Assembly (NCBI RefSeq): GCF_002954685.1
Contig: NZ_MSCN01000001.1
Span: 2,126,429-2,190,428, forward strand
Length of the DNA: 64,000 bases
Origin: Polaribacter porphyrae
GTDB lineage: Bacteria; Bacteroidota; Bacteroidia; Flavobacteriales; Flavobacteriaceae
Reading direction: 5' to 3'
Shown: in pieces, positions 14,674-22,897 of the stretch
How positions within the stretch are numbered: the first letter of the stretch is position 1
Layout of the letters: each line of letters begins with the position of its first letter
Program-made: the position numbers and the translations under genes
Notes under the pieces: generated by a model
Told to the model about the DNA's origin: nothing
Databases searched by the model: none
The model's input: only the letters and a program-made list of their open reading frames with translations

Positions 14674-15561
14674 TTATTCAAAGATATCTGATGAAAGATA
14701 TCGATCTCCTCTATCACAAATAATTGCCACAACAACTCCTTTATCAATAGAATTTGCAATTTTTATTGCTGTAGCCACAGAACCACCACTACTCATTCCT
14801 GCAAATATTCCTTCTTCTTTCGCTAAACGGATGGTCATTTCTCTAGCTTCATTTTCACCAACTTCAAGAATTTTATCAATTTTATTTGCTTTAAAAATAG
14901 CTGGTAAATATTCTTTTCTCCATTTTCTAATTCCAGGAATTCTTGCACAATCTTTGGGTTGTGCTCCAATAATTTGAATTGCTTCGCTTTTCCCTTTCAG
15001 GAAATCTGAAACTCCTGTAATAGTTCCTGTGGTTCCCATAGCAGAAACAAAATGAGTTACTTGTCCTTCTGTATCTCTCCAGATTTCTGGCCCAGTTGTA
15101 TTGTAATGTGCTTTTGGATTGTCTAAATTATCAAACTGATTTAAACGAAAATATCCTTTTTTATATTTCAGTTTTAAGGCGTAATCAATTGCACCTTCCA
15201 TTCCTTTATCAGCATCTGTTAAGATTACTTTTGCCCCATAAGCACGCATTGTTTTTACTCTTTCAATTGTAGAATTTTCTGGCATTGTAATTACCATATT
15301 CACACCTAAAACTTTAGCCATTAATGCTAAAGCTATACCTGTATTTCCGCTTGTAGCTTCTACTAAAGTATCTCCTTTTTTTATATTTTTTCTTTTGATG
15401 GCTTCAGAAATCATATAATACGCAGCTCTGTCTTTTACACTTCCACCAGGATTATTACCTTCTAATTTTAGTAATAATTTTACACCTTCTTTTTTAAAAA
15501 TCTGTTGTGCTTCTACCAAAGGTGTATTCCCTACAAAATCTATGATACTTTTTGTTTTCAT
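14674..15561 (-). CDS. cysM: Cysteine synthase (O-acetylserine sulfhydrylase B-type)
   Basis: 295 residues, PLP fold-type II. PLP lysine in GGSVKDRAAYYM (about residue 44), substrate loop EATSGNTGIALAL, phosphate-binding GTTGTITG and the terminal CDRGDRYLS motif typical of CysM/CysK. Converts O-acetylserine plus sulfide to cysteine. It starts 1 bp after cysE ends, so serine acetyltransferase and sulfhydrylase are translationally adjacent. Last gene of the cysteine unit. CysM versus CysK is assigned by short length and motif feel, not by phylogeny. Confidence 0.9.
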   Translation of the reverse strand: MKTKSIIDFVGNTPLVEAQQIFKKEGVKLLLKLEGNNPGGSVKDRAAYYMISEAIKRKNIKKGDTLVEATSGNTGIALALMAKVLGVNMVITMPENSTIERVKTMRAYGAKVILTDADKGMEGAIDYALKLKYKKGYFRLNQFDNLDNPKAHYNTTGPEIWRDTEGQVTHFVSAMGTTGTITGVSDFLKGKSEAIQIIGAQPKDCARIPGIRKWRKEYLPAIFKANKIDKILEVGENEAREMTIRLAKEEGIFAGMSSGGSVATAIKIANSIDKGVVVAIICDRGDRYLSSDIFE

Positions 15562-15562
15562 T

Positions 15563-16324
15563 CTAACTTCTCTTTTGAAAAATATTGTTTTCTGATTGTA
15601 CAGAAACTACTGAATTTGCAGGAATTGGTTCTGTAATGCAAACATTTGCGCCAATTACTGAATTTGCACCAATAACAACATCTCCTCCTAAAATTGTTGC
15701 ATTTGCATAAATAATCACTCCGCTTTCTATAGTTGGGTGTCTTTTTGTAGATGCTAAACTCTTTTTTACTTGAATTCCGCCTAAAGTTACCCCTTGAAAA
15801 ATCTGTACATTATCTTTTATGATAGTAGTTTCTCCTATAACAATACCTGTTGCGTGATCTATAAAAAATGATTCCCCTATTTCTGCTCCAGGATGAATAT
15901 CTGTGCCTGTTATACTGTGTGCAAACTCGCTCATTATTCTTGGTAAAACAGCAATATCTAATTTTAATAATTGATGACTTAATCTATACACAGCAATTGC
16001 ATAAAAACCAGGATATGCCAAGTATACCTCTTCTAAACTCTTTGATGCAGGATCGTTTTTATAAGCTGCTTTTGCATCTAAATCTAGTTTTTGTCTAATT
16101 TCTACAAAATGACTTTCAAAATTATTCCATAAATCTTCTCTATTTTCTACGGATAATCTTTCTAAAATTTTTAAAAATTGAAACCTTACTTGAGCTCCAC
16201 TTTCAAACAAATGAGTAGCATCAAACAAATTGTTAATTAATTGTTTGGTAAAAACACCTACAGCATCTCTTAAACACATACTGTAGTTTTTAAATGCAAG
16301 TATTTGCTCAACTTCTTTCATCAA
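15563..16324 (-). CDS. cysE: Serine O-acetyltransferase
   Basis: 253 residues. Helical N-terminal domain, then a left-handed parallel beta-helix of hexapeptide repeats (about 150-245) with GTDIHPGAEIGESFFIDHATGIVIGET, the catalytic His in the DHATG motif, and QGVTLGG. Makes O-acetylserine from serine and acetyl-CoA, the carbon skeleton for cysteine. Overlaps operonically with cysM downstream (1-bp gap) and follows the ferredoxin gene by 8 bp. A start one codon later (second Met) is equally possible. Confidence 0.93.
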   Translation of the reverse strand: MMKEVEQILAFKNYSMCLRDAVGVFTKQLINNLFDATHLFESGAQVRFQFLKILERLSVENREDLWNNFESHFVEIRQKLDLDAKAAYKNDPASKSLEEVYLAYPGFYAIAVYRLSHQLLKLDIAVLPRIMSEFAHSITGTDIHPGAEIGESFFIDHATGIVIGETTIIKDNVQIFQGVTLGGIQVKKSLASTKRHPTIESGVIIYANATILGGDVVIGANSVIGANVCITEPIPANSVVSVQSENNIFQKRS

Positions 16325-16332
16325 AACAATTA

Positions 16333-16662
16333 TTAATCTTCAGGAGCTAATTCAACTTCTAAACCTTCTAATTCTGGCGTCATTTGTATTTGACAACCCA
16401 ATCTACTATTATCTTCTACATTGAAAGCTTCTGCTAACATTGCGTCTTCGTCGTCTGTCATTTCTGGTAAATTATGATCAGAATTCACATAACATTGGCA
16501 AGATGCACACATTGCCATTCCTCCACAAATGCCTATTGTACCTTCTTCTGCCAATTCGTAAGAACGTACAACTTCCATTAAGTTCATTGCCATATCTGTT
16601 GGTGCAACAACATCGTGAGTTACTCCATTTCTGTCTGTTATTTTAATATTGATGTCTTGCAT
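16333..16662 (-). CDS. 2Fe-2S ferredoxin (adrenodoxin-like)
   Basis: 109 residues, acidic. Cluster ligands Cys46, Cys52, Cys55 and Cys90 follow the C-x5-C-x2-C-x34-C pattern (ICGGMAMCASC, then LGCQ), with one extra Cys57. It probably carries electrons from the FAD reductase at 16946 to the sulfite reductase at 19423, all on the same strand. The 283-bp gap upstream is not coding and contains dispersed repeats, so the ferredoxin may start a separate transcript with cysE and cysM. Confidence 0.92.
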   Translation of the reverse strand: MQDINIKITDRNGVTHDVVAPTDMAMNLMEVVRSYELAEEGTIGICGGMAMCASCQCYVNSDHNLPEMTDDEDAMLAEAFNVEDNSRLGCQIQMTPELEGLEVELAPED

Positions 16663-16756
16663 TTACTTTTCTATTATTGATATTGTCTGCAAAGTTACAT
16701 AAACCTAACAATGTAAATTAGCTATTTATTGAAAGAAAACTATCAGTTTCAAACAA

Positions 16757-16789
16757 GTTTAGCCCAGATTGAAACGACATCCTTTTTTT
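16757..16789. repeat. GATTGAAACGACATCC repeat arm with T-run
   Basis: TTTAGCCC, then GATTGAAACGACATCC and seven T. The middle matches an arm of the composite element at 10144-10223 (GATTGAAATGGCATCC). It may be a truncated copy of that element. Confidence 0.5.
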
Positions 16790-16803
16790 GTTTTTTAGTT
16801 AGC

Positions 16804-16875
16804 TGTCATTACGAATGAGGAACGAATGAAGTAATCTCTTTCCTTTTTTGAGATTGCTTCTTAAACTCGCAATGA
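16804..16875. repeat. GTCATTACGA...TCGCAATGA dispersed inverted repeat
   Basis: Imperfect inverted repeat: GTCATTACGA, a GAACGAA-GAAGTAATCTC arm, then GAGATTGCTTC and CTCGCAATGAT. It resembles the widespread bacterial palindrome that reads CGTCATTGCGAG. Lies in the gap between the ferredoxin and ferredoxin reductase genes. Confidence 0.65.
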
Positions 16876-16945
16876 TATTTCTAAAAGCATAAAAAAAGAT
16901 ATAGTGGAAAGCTGGAAATAGCTTCTAATAAACTTTATTTATTTT

Positions 16946-18001
16946 TTACTGAATTGCTTTAACTACCGCTTTTGGCGCTTCTTTTCGTGTTCCATCAAAA
17001 CCATCTACTCCACCAACTGTTGTATATTTCATTACATATTTTTTATCTGGAAAAATTCTTTTATATGCACTTTGACACATTAATGTTGCTTCGTGAAATC
17101 CACACAAAATTAATTTTAATTTTCCTGGATAGGTATTTACATCTCCAATCGCATACACTCCTGGAATATTTGTTTGATAATCTAAAGCGTTGTTTACTTT
17201 AATGGCATTTTTCTCTATTTCTAATCCCCAATTACCTATCGGACCTAATTTTGGAGATAATCCAAAAAGTGGAATAAAATGATCTGTATCAACAATAAAA
17301 GCATCTTCTCCTTTTTTCTCAACAGCAACTCCTGTAACTTTATCGGTTCCTAAAATTCCTTTTACTTCTGCAGGAGTTATCAAGTTTATCTTTCCTAGAT
17401 TCTTTAATTCTTGTACTTTTTCAACGGAATCTAAAGCACCTCTGAATTCATTTCTTCTGTGAATTAAAGTTACTTCTGATGCTATATCAGACAAGAAAAT
17501 AGCCCAATCTAAAGCTGAATCTCCACCACCAGAAATCACTACTTTTTTATCTCTGTAAAATTCTGGTTCTTTAATCATATATTCTACTCCTTTATCTTCG
17601 AAATCTGCAATATTAGGGATTAATGGTTTTCTTGGCTCAAAAGAACCTAAACCACCTGCAATTGCAACAATTTTTGCATGGTGTTTTGTCCCTTTATTCG
17701 TGGTAACAATAAATGTACCATCTTCTTGTTTATCGATCGTTTCTGCACGTTCTCCAAAAGTAAAACCTGGCTCAAATTGTTTTATTTGCTCCAATAAATT
17801 CTTGGTTAAATCTCCTGCTAAAATTTCTGGATATGCAGGAATATCGTAAATTGGTTTCTTCGGATAAATTTCTGAACATTGTCCGCCAGCTTGTGGCAAA
17901 GCATCTATTAAATGACATTTTAATTTTAATAAACCCGCTTCAAAAACGGTGAATAATCCTGTTGGTCCTGCTCCAATTATTAGTATGTCTGTTGTAATCA
18001 T
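16946..18001 (-). CDS. Ferredoxin/flavodoxin-NADP reductase, thioredoxin-reductase-like type
   Basis: 351 residues. FAD-binding IIGAGPTGLFTVFEAG at 7-22, NADP-binding VVISGGGDSALDWA near 150, the ATG-equivalent CALN-free linker, and the FAD GVYAIGDVNTYPGK near 285. It lacks the CxxC redox pair of true thioredoxin reductases, which marks the TrxR-like ferredoxin-NADP reductases. In this context it would pass NADPH electrons through the adjacent ferredoxin to sulfite reductase. The 73-bp spacer between it and the upstream siroheme gene is almost entirely a 7-nt repeat array. Confidence 0.9.
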   Translation of the reverse strand: MITTDILIIGAGPTGLFTVFEAGLLKLKCHLIDALPQAGGQCSEIYPKKPIYDIPAYPEILAGDLTKNLLEQIKQFEPGFTFGERAETIDKQEDGTFIVTTNKGTKHHAKIVAIAGGLGSFEPRKPLIPNIADFEDKGVEYMIKEPEFYRDKKVVISGGGDSALDWAIFLSDIASEVTLIHRRNEFRGALDSVEKVQELKNLGKINLITPAEVKGILGTDKVTGVAVEKKGEDAFIVDTDHFIPLFGLSPKLGPIGNWGLEIEKNAIKVNNALDYQTNIPGVYAIGDVNTYPGKLKLILCGFHEATLMCQSAYKRIFPDKKYVMKYTTVGGVDGFDGTRKEAPKAVVKAIQ

Positions 18002-18007
18002 AATTTT

Positions 18008-18070
18008 ATTTTGCTTTTAGCTATTTGCTTTTAGCCATTCGCTAATTGCTAATTGCAAAAAGCTAATAGC
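18008..18070. repeat. Nine-unit heptanucleotide repeat (GCnnnnn) filling an operon spacer
   Basis: On the minus strand the dinucleotide GC recurs every 7 nt for nine units (for example GCTATTA, GCAATTA twice, GCTAAAA twice). It occupies 63 of the 73 bp between the siroheme gene and the reductase start codon. A second array of the same type is at 22792-22876. Confidence 0.8.
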
Positions 18071-18074
18071 CACT

Positions 18075-18653
18075 TTATTTCTCTACCAAACTCTTTGTAA
18101 ACTCGTTTAGCTTTTCTACTTTTTCTTCAAAGTTTCCTTTGATGGTTTTTCTATATTCGTTTAAATTCTTCACTAAATCATCAATATTTTCTGGAATTAC
18201 ATTTTCAAAAAACTGACGTAATCTTTTGGCTGTTGTTGGTGATTTTCCATTGGTAGAAATTGCAATTTTTACATTTCCTTTGGTTACAATTCCGCCCATA
18301 TAAAAATCGCAATATGGAGGATTATCAGCAACATTTACCAATTTTGCTTGCGCTCTACAATCTTTCCAAACTTGTATGTTTATTTCAGGAATATCAGTTG
18401 TAGCAATAACCATGTGTTTTCCTTCTAAATAACTGTTTCTGTAAACATCTGCTATTAAAGTTACACAACCTTTTTTTGAAAGCTCTACTGTACCTTCTCT
18501 AAACATTGGTGAAACCATTGTTACGTGCGCATCTGGACTCGACTTTAAAAGAAAAGTTAGTTTTTCTTCTGCCACAAAACCACCACCAATGATTAAAACA
18601 TTTAAGTTTTTAGTTTTTAAGAAAATAGGATACAGATTATTTCTTTCCATCAA
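18075..18653 (-). CDS. Siroheme synthase N-terminal type: precorrin-2 dehydrogenase/ferrochelatase
   Basis: 192 residues. Rossmann NAD site LIIGGGFVAEEKL near 20-32, the motif STNGKSPTTAKRLRQFFE near 143-160 characteristic of the CysG-N/Met8 family, no methyltransferase domain. Oxidises precorrin-2 to sirohydrochlorin and may insert iron, giving siroheme for the sulfite reductase of this cluster. Starts 6 bp after cobA ends. Together with CobA it replaces the fused CysG of enterobacteria. Confidence 0.92.
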   Translation of the reverse strand: MMERNNLYPIFLKTKNLNVLIIGGGFVAEEKLTFLLKSSPDAHVTMVSPMFREGTVELSKKGCVTLIADVYRNSYLEGKHMVIATTDIPEINIQVWKDCRAQAKLVNVADNPPYCDFYMGGIVTKGNVKIAISTNGKSPTTAKRLRQFFENVIPENIDDLVKNLNEYRKTIKGNFEEKVEKLNEFTKSLVEK

Positions 18654-18659
18654 AATAAA

Positions 18660-19430
18660 TTAGGCTATTAATTCTTTTGAATACTCATTTTGAATATTCG
18701 CTAAAACTGCTCTATGATTCACAACTTCACCCAAAACAATAATTGCAGGGTTACTTAATTCTTGCTCTTTTACCACTTCTAAAATGGTATCTACAGTTCC
18801 TATTCCTACTTTTTCGTTACTTCTTGTTCCATTTTGAATGATGGCAACTGGCAAATCGTTTTTATTTTCTTGCTGAAATAATTTGATGATTTCTGGTAAT
18901 TTTCCCATTCCCATTAACACCACAACTGTTGCATTCGATTTTGCAGCCAGAGCAATATCATTCGATAATTTGTGTTCTTTTGTAGTTCCAGTAATTACCC
19001 AAAAACTTTCTGCACTTCCACGTTTAGTAACTGGAATATTTTGATACGCAGGAACTGCCAATGAAGACGAAATTCCTGGAATCATTGCTGTTTCTATTCC
19101 GAAACTTGCTGCGAATTCCATTTCTTCTGCTCCTCTTCCAAAGATGAATGGATCTCCACCTTTTAAACGAACTACGTGTCCGTGTGTTTTTGCTCTTGCA
19201 ACAATTAAATCATTAATTTGTTCTTGCTGATATCTGTAACAACCTCTTCGTTTTCCTACAAAAATGATTTCTGCATTAGGATTTATAAAGTCTAATAATT
19301 CTTCATTTACCAAAGCATCATACAAAACAACATCTGCCTTTTTTAAAACTTTTACTGCTTTTAATGTAATTAAATCTACATCTCCAGGACCAGCGCCAAC
19401 TACTGTTAATTTTGGTATTTTACTATACAT
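18660..19430 (-). CDS. cobA: Uroporphyrinogen-III C-methyltransferase
   Basis: About 256 residues from the chosen start. GAGPGDVDLITLKA near the N-terminus, VGKRRG, VRLKGGDPFIFGRGAEE and GISS, all signature loops of SUMT enzymes. It methylates uroporphyrinogen III at C2 and C7 to precorrin-2. Start choice: the reading frame is open to 19487, but ATG at 19430 gives MYSKIPKLTVVGAGPG, the usual family start, and overlaps the sulfite reductase stop as ATGTATAG (8 bp), a typical coupled junction; the longer form would add 19 unmatched residues. Confidence 0.93.
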   Translation of the reverse strand: MYSKIPKLTVVGAGPGDVDLITLKAVKVLKKADVVLYDALVNEELLDFINPNAEIIFVGKRRGCYRYQQEQINDLIVARAKTHGHVVRLKGGDPFIFGRGAEEMEFAASFGIETAMIPGISSSLAVPAYQNIPVTKRGSAESFWVITGTTKEHKLSNDIALAAKSNATVVVLMGMGKLPEIIKLFQQENKNDLPVAIIQNGTRSNEKVGIGTVDTILEVVKEQELSNPAIIVLGEVVNHRAVLANIQNEYSKELIA

Positions 19431-21528
19431 GACTAACTTCTTGTTTTCTAAACGAATCTGCTTTTTTATAAAATGATTTTGCATCATTCAAATAACTTTC
19501 TGCAAATGTTTTGGTTGGTGCTTCTTTTTTAATTTGATATACTAAATCTTCAAAAGAACCATTCAATTCGAATTTATTAGTGTCTACAAAATACTTCTGA
19601 AAATCACTAATAATTCCTGCTTGGGTATTTGTTTTTACATTTTCTGCAATCAATAATGCTTTTGCTGTATTTACCAGAGATGTGTACGCATGGTAAATAC
19701 TATCAGAAAACTGATTTTCATTCAAAGCTTCTTCTGAATTGGTGATTTTTTCTTCACTTTCAAATAAAAGTGTCGCAATTAAATCGATGACAACTCCTGC
19801 ACATTCTCCTACTCCAATTGCTTTTACGTAGTTTTCATCATGTCCCCAATCGATAAAATCGTTGGGTTCTAAATTGGTGGTGTCTTGCAATCCCTTTAAC
19901 AAATCGTAGAAATATGTTTTTCCTTGTCTGTCGTAATATTCTAAAAAAGTCTCATTTTCTTGCTGATTTTCTTCAACATCATTTAATAAAATACGTAAAG
20001 ATTCTGGGCCTCTTTTACTTGGTACTTTTACTAATTTATCTGAAAAACGACCTTTTCCATCTCCTAAAATTCCACCACCAATTAAAATTTGTAAAGCTGG
20101 CGCTTGTAAGTTTCCAACTTTTATAGACATTCCTTGAAAACCAATATGTGCCATATTATGCTGACCACAAGCATTCATACAACCACTAATTTTAATGGCA
20201 ATTTCTTTGTTATTTAAATACTTCGGATATTCTTCTTCCAATACTTTTTCCAAGGCAACTGCAATTCCTGTACTGCTCGAAATTCCTAAATTACACGTAT
20301 CTGTTCCTGGACAAGCTGTAATATCTGCTGTAGAATTATACCCAATATTTGTAAAACCTAATTTTTGTAATTCCACATAAAAGAAAGGTAATAACTCCTC
20401 TTTTATATGACGAATTAAAATATTTTGTCTTAATGTTAAACGGATTTCATTTGCTGCATATCTCTTTACCAAATCTGCTAACAAACGTGCTTTTGGTGTA
20501 TAAAAATCTCCTAAATGTACTTTTATTCCGATAGCGAATAAACCTTCTTGTTTTTGTTTGATAACATTGGTTTCTTTCCACTTATTAAAAGCAAATTCAT
20601 CTTCAATTTTGACTGAAGGAATTTCAATATTTTGAAAAGGAATAGGTTGTTCAAAAGCAGTAGTATCAATTTTAAACCTTTTGTTTTCTAAAGCATTTAC
20701 TTCATCAGCAACTAATTTTATAAATGCATCTACACCAATATCTTTTACCAAGAATTTCAACCTTGCTTTAGCTCTTTTAGCACGCTCACCAAATCTGTCG
20801 AAAACTCTTAAAACACCTTCAATTGTTGGTATTAAAACATCTTCCTCAAGAAAATCGTAAATAACATCTGCGTGTCTTGGTTGCGACCCTAAACCACCAC
20901 CTAATAATACTTTAAATCCTTTTTTTGCAACTCCATTTTCAGTTTTAATTTTTGCAATAAAACCTAAATCATGTATAAAACTTATAGCTGTATCATCATC
21001 AGTTCCTGAAAAAGACATCTTAAATTTACGTCCCATTTCTTGGCAAATTGGGTTTCTTAAAAAGAATTTAAACGTTGCATCTGCATAAGGTGAAACATCA
21101 AAAGGTTCATTAATATCTATTCCTGCAGTTTCTGATGCAGTCACATTTCTAACAGCATTTCCACAAGCTTCTCTTAATGTAATATCGTCTTTTTCTAACT
21201 GTGCCCACAATTCTGGAGTTCTATCTAAACTTACATGATGAATTTGAATATCTTGTCTTGTAGTGATGTGTAATCTTCCACGAGAATATTCGTCTGAAAC
21301 ATCAGAAATTCTGTGTAATTGTTCGCTGGTTACTTTTCCGTAAGGTAATTTTATACGAATCATTTGAACGCCAAATTGACGCTGACCATAAACGCCTCTT
21401 GCCAAACGTAAACTTCTAAAACGTTCTTCGTCTATTTTACCTTCTTTAAAAAGTTGAATTTTTCTCTCTAATTCCAGAATGTCTTTTTCTACAACTGGGT
21501 TTTCTATTTCGGTTCTAAAACTCTGCAT
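19423..21528 (-). CDS. Sulfite reductase (siroheme, ferredoxin-type) with C-terminal HEPN-like domain
   Basis: 701 residues. Two ferredoxin-like and siroheme half-repeats (about 40-500). The [4Fe-4S]-siroheme cysteines are Cys406 and Cys412 (ACPGTDTC) and Cys450 and Cys454 (SGCMNACG). Arg-rich siroheme carboxylate-binding segments include GRLHITTRQDIQ. Residues about 575-700 are an added helical domain that fits the HEPN-type tail I know from Bacteroidota homologues. It reduces sulfite to sulfide with six electrons, likely from the neighbouring ferredoxin. Nitrite reduction is the alternative activity, but the cys context favours sulfite. Confidence 0.93.
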   Translation of the reverse strand: MQSFRTEIENPVVEKDILELERKIQLFKEGKIDEERFRSLRLARGVYGQRQFGVQMIRIKLPYGKVTSEQLHRISDVSDEYSRGRLHITTRQDIQIHHVSLDRTPELWAQLEKDDITLREACGNAVRNVTASETAGIDINEPFDVSPYADATFKFFLRNPICQEMGRKFKMSFSGTDDDTAISFIHDLGFIAKIKTENGVAKKGFKVLLGGGLGSQPRHADVIYDFLEEDVLIPTIEGVLRVFDRFGERAKRAKARLKFLVKDIGVDAFIKLVADEVNALENKRFKIDTTAFEQPIPFQNIEIPSVKIEDEFAFNKWKETNVIKQKQEGLFAIGIKVHLGDFYTPKARLLADLVKRYAANEIRLTLRQNILIRHIKEELLPFFYVELQKLGFTNIGYNSTADITACPGTDTCNLGISSSTGIAVALEKVLEEEYPKYLNNKEIAIKISGCMNACGQHNMAHIGFQGMSIKVGNLQAPALQILIGGGILGDGKGRFSDKLVKVPSKRGPESLRILLNDVEENQQENETFLEYYDRQGKTYFYDLLKGLQDTTNLEPNDFIDWGHDENYVKAIGVGECAGVVIDLIATLLFESEEKITNSEEALNENQFSDSIYHAYTSLVNTAKALLIAENVKTNTQAGIISDFQKYFVDTNKFELNGSFEDLVYQIKKEAPTKTFAESYLNDAKSFYKKADSFRKQEVSHV

Positions 21529-21540
21529 AATCTTCTTTTT

Positions 21541-22788
21541 TTATCGGATAAAACCGACTCCAACTGTATTGTTTGTTTTTGGATTGATTAAAATAAAAGA
21601 TCCATTTGATTTGTTTTGATTGTAAGCATCCACCAATAAAGGTTTGCTTAATTTTAATTGAATATCTCCTATTTGGTTCAATTCTAATGCTGATGGATTT
21701 TCGATTTTCCCAGAGAAATCCGTCTTAATAATTGTATTCAATTTCGTGATTTTTGCTTGAGCGTCATTTACACCATGTTTGATATAATATTTTTGAGACG
21801 CTTGCAAAGGAGCTGAATCCATCCAACAAATAGTGGCGTTTAGTTGCTTTGCAATTGTTGGTTGTTCCGCAACTTTCACTAACATATCTCCTCTACTCAC
21901 ATTCACATTATCATCTAAAGTGATGGTTACAGAACTTCCGCTTTTTGCTTTTGCGAATTCTTCATTAAAAAAATGAATACTTTTTATGGTTGATTTTGTT
22001 TGCGATGGTAATACAGAAACTTCGTCTCCAACTTCAAAATCCCCTCCGTAAATTTTCCCAGCATAACCTCTAAAATCGTGATAATCTTGTGTTTTTGGTC
22101 TGATAACCGTTTGCACTGGAAAACGTGTTTGCGAAACTTCACTAATATCTTCTGCGTCTAATCTTTCTAAATGATGTAATAACGTTTCTCCTTTATACCA
22201 AGACATATTTTCTGATGGTATAACCACATTATCTCCATCTAGAGCAGACATTGGAATAAACGTCAAATTCTGATTTTTATATTCGCTTTTACTTGCTAAA
22301 TACTCGATTTCTCCTTTAATGATGTTGTATTTTTCTTCGGAAAAATTGACCAAATCCATTTTATTAATGGCAATGACAACATCTTTAATTCGTAATAAAT
22401 TATTGATAAAAAAATGACGATACGTTTGTTCTACAACACCATTTCTTGCATCAATTAAAACGATGGAAGCTTGTGCTGTTGAAGCGCCAGTAACCATATT
22501 TCTTGTATATTCGATATGACCTGGAGTATCTGCAATAATGAAACTCTTTTTTCTTGTTGAAAAGTAAATGTGCGCAACATCAATGGTAATTCCTTGTTCT
22601 CTTTCTGCCACTAAACCATCTGTTGCCAAAGAAAAATCTAAATAATCGAAACCTCTTTGCTTGCTTTTTTCTTCAATTGCTTCTAACTTGTCGTCAGTTA
22701 ACGATTTTGTGTCGTATAATAAACGACCTATTAAGGTACTTTTACCATCATCTACACTTCCTGCTGTTGCTATTTTTAATACGTTCAT
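21541..22788 (-). CDS. cysN: Sulfate adenylyltransferase, GTPase subunit 1
   Basis: 415 residues. EF-Tu-like GTPase: P-loop GSVDDGKSTLIGRLL at 10-24, switch region GITIDVAHIYF, DTPGHIEYTRNM, and NKMDLV. Followed by two beta-barrel domains. GTP hydrolysis drives APS formation by CysD. It ends without the fused APS-kinase (CysC) domain found in CysNC proteins. It is 12 bp upstream of the sulfite reductase gene and separated from cysD by a 109-bp gap holding heptanucleotide repeats. Confidence 0.95.
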   Translation of the reverse strand: MNVLKIATAGSVDDGKSTLIGRLLYDTKSLTDDKLEAIEEKSKQRGFDYLDFSLATDGLVAEREQGITIDVAHIYFSTRKKSFIIADTPGHIEYTRNMVTGASTAQASIVLIDARNGVVEQTYRHFFINNLLRIKDVVIAINKMDLVNFSEEKYNIIKGEIEYLASKSEYKNQNLTFIPMSALDGDNVVIPSENMSWYKGETLLHHLERLDAEDISEVSQTRFPVQTVIRPKTQDYHDFRGYAGKIYGGDFEVGDEVSVLPSQTKSTIKSIHFFNEEFAKAKSGSSVTITLDDNVNVSRGDMLVKVAEQPTIAKQLNATICWMDSAPLQASQKYYIKHGVNDAQAKITKLNTIIKTDFSGKIENPSALELNQIGDIQLKLSKPLLVDAYNQNKSNGSFILINPKTNNTVGVGFIR

Positions 22789-22791
22789 TTT

Positions 22792-22876
22792 TTAATGCTT
22801 TATGCTTCAAGCTATATGCTTTAAGCAAACTTGTGTTATCTAATTTGTTTCTTGCTTAAAGCTTATTGCCTATAGC
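22792..22876. repeat. Two blocks of heptanucleotide repeats upstream of cysN
   Basis: On the minus strand, four 7-nt GC-initiated units (22876-22849; for example GCTATAG, GCAATAA) and five more (22826-22792; for example GCTTAAA, GCATATA), with 22 bp between. The second block ends 3 bp from the cysN start codon. Same periodicity as 18008-18070. Confidence 0.75.
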
Positions 22877-22897
22877 ATAAAATTTGTTTAGCAAATT

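Noticed and set aside
19431..19487. N-terminal extension of CobA to 19487
   Set aside because: It would lie within the sulfite reductase gene end and precede the normal family start MYSKIPKLTVVGAGPG by 19 unmatched residues.
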